Origin: Oscillospiraceae bacterium
Lineage (GTDB): Bacteria > Bacillota > Clostridia > Oscillospirales > Acutalibacteraceae
Length of the DNA stretch: 64,000 nt
Assembly: GCA_015066175.1 (NCBI GenBank)
Contig: SVOW01000001.1
Span: 124,001-188,000, forward strand
Direction of reading: 5' to 3'
How positions within the stretch are numbered: the stretch's first letter is position 1; every line of letters starts with the position of its first letter. A model generated the notes under the pieces. The model was not told the origin of the DNA. It ran no database searches and was given only the letters and a program-made list of their open reading frames with translations. The position numbers were made by a program, and so were the translations under genes. Shown here in pieces: positions 61,415 to 64,000 of the stretch.

Positions 61415-62971
61415 TTATTCGGCGGGACCTACATTTGAGAAGAGGTTTCCGCCTTTTGTTATTGTAAATGATGCGGAAACTTCTCCGTCAAACATCATAT
61501 TTCCGCCATTAATATCGGGTGGAGTCATACCTTCAGGCATTTCACCGTCAGGTTTTTCAGGTCTTTCGCCATCAGGCATAAACGGAAATTCACCATCGGG
61601 CTTTTCAGGTCTTTCGCCCATAGGTTTCCCCTGCCCTTTCATATCTTCAGGCATTTCAGGCGGTGTTTCACCTTCAGGTAATTCCGGCATTTCTCCATCA
61701 GGCATCTGAGGTCTTCCGCCGTGCATATTTCCCTGCTGACTTGCTGCTAACTGAGTGTTGCCCTGCCAGAAAGTATATTCTCCGGGAGTAAGCTCATCTC
61801 CTGCGACGATAAGGCAGGAAAATCCGTTTTCAGGTGAATATTTGCCAATAACTTTTCCGTCAGCATTTTTAAGTGAGTATGTGCTTTTACCATTCTGCGA
61901 ATCAGCAAAATTAAATACAGCATAAGTCTGGCTACCGCCTGTAATATGGTCAAGCATATTGCCTGAAGCAACCACTTTACCGCCGTTGATATAAATTCCC
62001 ATATCAGAATCTATGCCTGCATCACCACTTGTGGCACAAGCCTGGGCTGTGACAGTGCCACCATTAATTACAAGCCAGCCGTTTGAATCAATTCCATCAC
62101 CTTCGCCTGTGCTTCCGTCGCAGATTATATTGAGTGTGCCGCCATTTATGGCAGTTACTGAAACATTATCTTCATTAGTATTGATTCCGTCGTTACCAGA
62201 CGTAATATTTATAATTCCGCCATTAATTGTAAGGTGAAGCTCACTATCGAGACCTTCGTTTTCAGCTTTGATATTAAGCACACCTGTGCCTTTTTCTTCA
62301 CCACTTACATTCATTGTCTTTTTTGAATAAAATGCAGCATCATACTTGTGAAGTTTTTTGCTGTCAACTACTTCAGTGCCATCTTCGCTGAGTTCATAAG
62401 ATTCGTAAATTTTTGCAACATAAGAACCGTTGATGTTATTTTCAGTGCCGTCTGCTATAATTACATTTGCACCTGCATTTTTTGTATCAACATCTTTTGT
62501 TGCTTTTTCTTCGTCTGCATTGCCACATTCATATACGTTATAGAAAATTATAGCAGGCGCAACTTTGCAGGTGATATCAACATCGTCAAGCACCAAAGTA
62601 ACAACTGCTTCAGGGTCTTTTTCTGCATCTTCGCCAAGGTCAACTGCCACCTGACCTGCTGAAAGTTCACCGCTTAAAATATATTTGCCGGGCTTTGTTA
62701 TATGCACAACTGTGTGAGCATCTGCTTCGCTTTGCTTGTGCTCATCTTCTGCTGTGCCCTCACCATAAGTGAAATCTTTTCCTGCCTGATAAAATACAAT
62801 ATCCTTTGCAGAATAAACAGCCTGAGAAACATCGTTTGAAATTGCTTCTCCGTCAACAGTAATTTTACTGTCAGAAAGTTTTATCTTTGTGACTTCAGTT
62901 TCTGTTTTTTTCGAACTACAGCCTGAAAACAAAAGAGTAAAAGCCACCAAACATACTAATAATTTTTTCAT
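61415..62971 (-). CDS. Carbohydrate-binding lipoprotein (Cthe_2159-like beta-helix)
   Basis: A 518-aa surface lipoprotein. The start at ATG 62971 (GAGGTG 4 bases upstream) opens a type II signal peptide ending LLFSGC. The ORF-track version adds 30 residues with no ribosome binding site. Residues ~20-390 form a parallel beta-helix with repeats such as LHLTINGGIINITSGNDGINTNED, the pattern of the Cthe_2159 carbohydrate-binding family (polygalacturonate binding in the founding member). Residues ~400-490 are low complexity, with units like MPDGEMPELPEGETPPEMPE. A short strand-rich tail follows. No enzyme motif. Confidence 0.85.
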   Translation of the reverse strand: MKKLLVCLVAFTLLFSGCSSKKTETEVTKIKLSDSKITVDGEAISNDVSQAVYSAKDIVFYQAGKDFTYGEGTAEDEHKQSEADAHTVVHITKPGKYILSGELSAGQVAVDLGEDAEKDPEAVVTLVLDDVDITCKVAPAIIFYNVYECGNADEEKATKDVDTKNAGANVIIADGTENNINGSYVAKIYESYELSEDGTEVVDSKKLHKYDAAFYSKKTMNVSGEEKGTGVLNIKAENEGLDSELHLTINGGIINITSGNDGINTNEDNVSVTAINGGTLNIICDGSTGEGDGIDSNGWLVINGGTVTAQACATSGDAGIDSDMGIYINGGKVVASGNMLDHITGGSQTYAVFNFADSQNGKSTYSLKNADGKVIGKYSPENGFSCLIVAGDELTPGEYTFWQGNTQLAASQQGNMHGGRPQMPDGEMPELPEGETPPEMPEDMKGQGKPMGERPEKPDGEFPFMPDGERPEKPDGEMPEGMTPPDINGGNMMFDGEVSASFTITKGGNLFSNVGPAE

Positions 62972-63135
62972 ATTACACCTCGGAAAATTTTTAATTGATT
63001 TGATTTTAACATATCTGCAACATATTATTTTTGTAAAAAAATTAATATTCTGTAAAAACAACGTTGCAAAAATGTGTTATATATAAGCCATGAAATTTAC
63101 TTTTTTGTTAACAAAAAAGTAAAAAAATATCGGGT

Positions 63136-63164
63136 TGTATTTTATGATAATATGTTGTAGAATA
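63136..63164 (+). promoter_or_regulatory. Promoter of the pectate-lyase-like gene
   Basis: TTGTAT and TAGAAT with a 17-base spacer, ~60 bases upstream of the start codon. Confidence 0.6.
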
Positions 63165-63223
63165 ACAATATATGCTGTTAAATTAAATTTCATACAGCAA
63201 AAACGTCTGAAGGAGATGAAAAA

Positions 63224-64000
63224 ATGTTTTCAAAAATTTTAGCATTTATAATGAGCATCCTTTCTTTTTTCACCACACCCTTTTCTTTGATTTCCACTGA
63301 AATTGATTTGAAAAGAGAGCTTGCAAAAGGCAACTTTGAAAGCCCTTACATTGTAAGACCTCTTGAAGAAATAACTGTAAACGGAGTGTCAATTGATGAA
63401 TATTCAATTGTCGCACCTGACGGTGATTTGTATGCAAATGCTGCAGAAACTCTCTGTGATGAGCTTTACAAAGCTTGCGGTAAAAAAATTCCCATAGCAG
63501 AAAGCACTTCAGAAAATGCTTTTATAATCAACAAAAACCTCAATGAAACTGATGATTTTAACCTTAAAGTTGAAAACGGCAAAGTTTATATCACAGGCAG
63601 TTCAACTATTGGCATTTCACGAGGAATAACTGCTTTTGCAGATGAAGTTTTGCTCACATCTGAAAAAAGTTTTGACTTCAAAGACGGCTATGAATTCAAT
63701 AAAACTTTTTCAGACTACGTTACATATGAAGATTTCGGTGCTGTGGGCGACGGTAAAGCAGATGATTTCGAAGCCATTGTTAAAACACATGAACACGCCA
63801 ATGCAAACGACCTGAGTGTTTTTGCAAACGAAACTGCTACTTATTATATAAGCGGTGCAAGCAAAACTGCTTACATAAAAACCAACACCGACTGGTCTAC
63901 TGCACGTTTTATAATTGACGACACAACCGTTGAAAACAGAAGCGCTTGGATATTTCAGGTGGCACCCTCTGAAAGTGCAATAAACATAACAGAAAAAGTT
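63224..64000 (+). CDS. Secreted pectate-lyase-superfamily protein, N-terminal part (runs off right edge)
   Basis: 259 codons are visible and no stop is reached, which is why the ORF track omits it. AAGGAG lies 8 bases before the ATG. The N-terminus MFSKILAFIMSILSFFTTPF is a hydrophobic export signal or anchor resembling that of the GH42-like protein. Residues ~30-155 resemble an N-terminal domain of glycan-active enzymes (YANAAETLCDELYKACGKKIPI). From ~165 the stretch VTYEDFGAVGDGKADDFEAIVK is the classic start of a pectate-lyase-3/GH28-like beta-helix. The catalytic region is outside, so lyase, hydrolase or binding protein cannot be separated. Confidence 0.85.
   Translation, partial: MFSKILAFIMSILSFFTTPFSLISTEIDLKRELAKGNFESPYIVRPLEEITVNGVSIDEYSIVAPDGDLYANAAETLCDELYKACGKKIPIAESTSENAFIINKNLNETDDFNLKVENGKVYITGSSTIGISRGITAFADEVLLTSEKSFDFKDGYEFNKTFSDYVTYEDFGAVGDGKADDFEAIVKTHEHANANDLSVFANETATYYISGASKTAYIKTNTDWSTARFIIDDTTVENRSAWIFQVAPSESAINITEKV

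Overview
The window reads as chromosome of a low-GC, spore-forming member of the Clostridia, probably a plant-fibre or mucin-degrading gut or rumen anaerobe. The evidence is SpoIIID, anaerobic NrdG, three secreted proteins with C-terminal dockerin modules, several glycoside hydrolases, strong AGGAGG-type ribosome binding sites, and three tRNA genes with encoded CCA ends. Species cannot be assigned from this sequence alone.

Layout. 1-6.3 kb: the 5' part of a phosphoglucomutase gene, a small secreted Ig-like protein and a 1552-aa GLUG/beta-helix dockerin protein. 6.5-9.3 kb: esterase, galactokinase and a TVP38-type membrane protein in one minus-strand operon. 9.4-15.5 kb: a D-2-hydroxyacid dehydrogenase, then a beta-glucoside cluster (sugar kinase, GH4 6-phospho-beta-glucosidase, WYL regulator, GH2 enzyme). 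15.5-19.1 kb: tRNA-Leu, a 40-aa membrane peptide absent from the ORF track, a zinc-ribbon membrane protein, an SDR, a lipoprotein and tRNA-Thr. 19.2-23.7 kb: an alanine/glycine symporter, then the thiamine salvage genes thiD (under a TPP riboswitch) and thiW-thiM-thiE (under a different structured leader that I cannot assign to a known class). 23.8-34.2 kb: two giant dockerin proteins, one a FIVAR-type repeat protein with a cohesin-like module and one a papain-family protease. 34.3-39 kb: nrdG, spoIIID, two membrane proteins (one looks like a catalytically dead sortase), L-rhamnose isomerase and a histidine phosphatase.

39.1-46.9 kb follows tRNA-Pro and looks accessory: 20-bp tandem repeats, a 5'-truncated copy of the Ig-like gene, a LysR/YeiH pair, a SLOG gene with an attenuator-like leader facing a small HTH repressor across shared palindromic operators, DUF6809, a Myb-like protein, a peptide deformylase variant and a nuclease-helicase fusion. 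No integrase is visible. 46.8-64 kb is mainly carbohydrate use (GH32, GH42-like, GH77, GH95, GH78, a carbohydrate-binding lipoprotein and a pectate-lyase-like protein cut by the window edge), mixed with small regulators and enzymes, several preceded by copies of one promoter cassette.

As a system, the secreted and dockerin proteins would capture or degrade polymers. Intracellular GalK, GH4 plus kinase, GH2, GH32, MalQ and RhaA would process the resulting sugars. The most interesting unexplained signals are noncoding: the thiW leader, the SLOG leader, and a pair of hairpin elements whose arms differ by compensatory changes.
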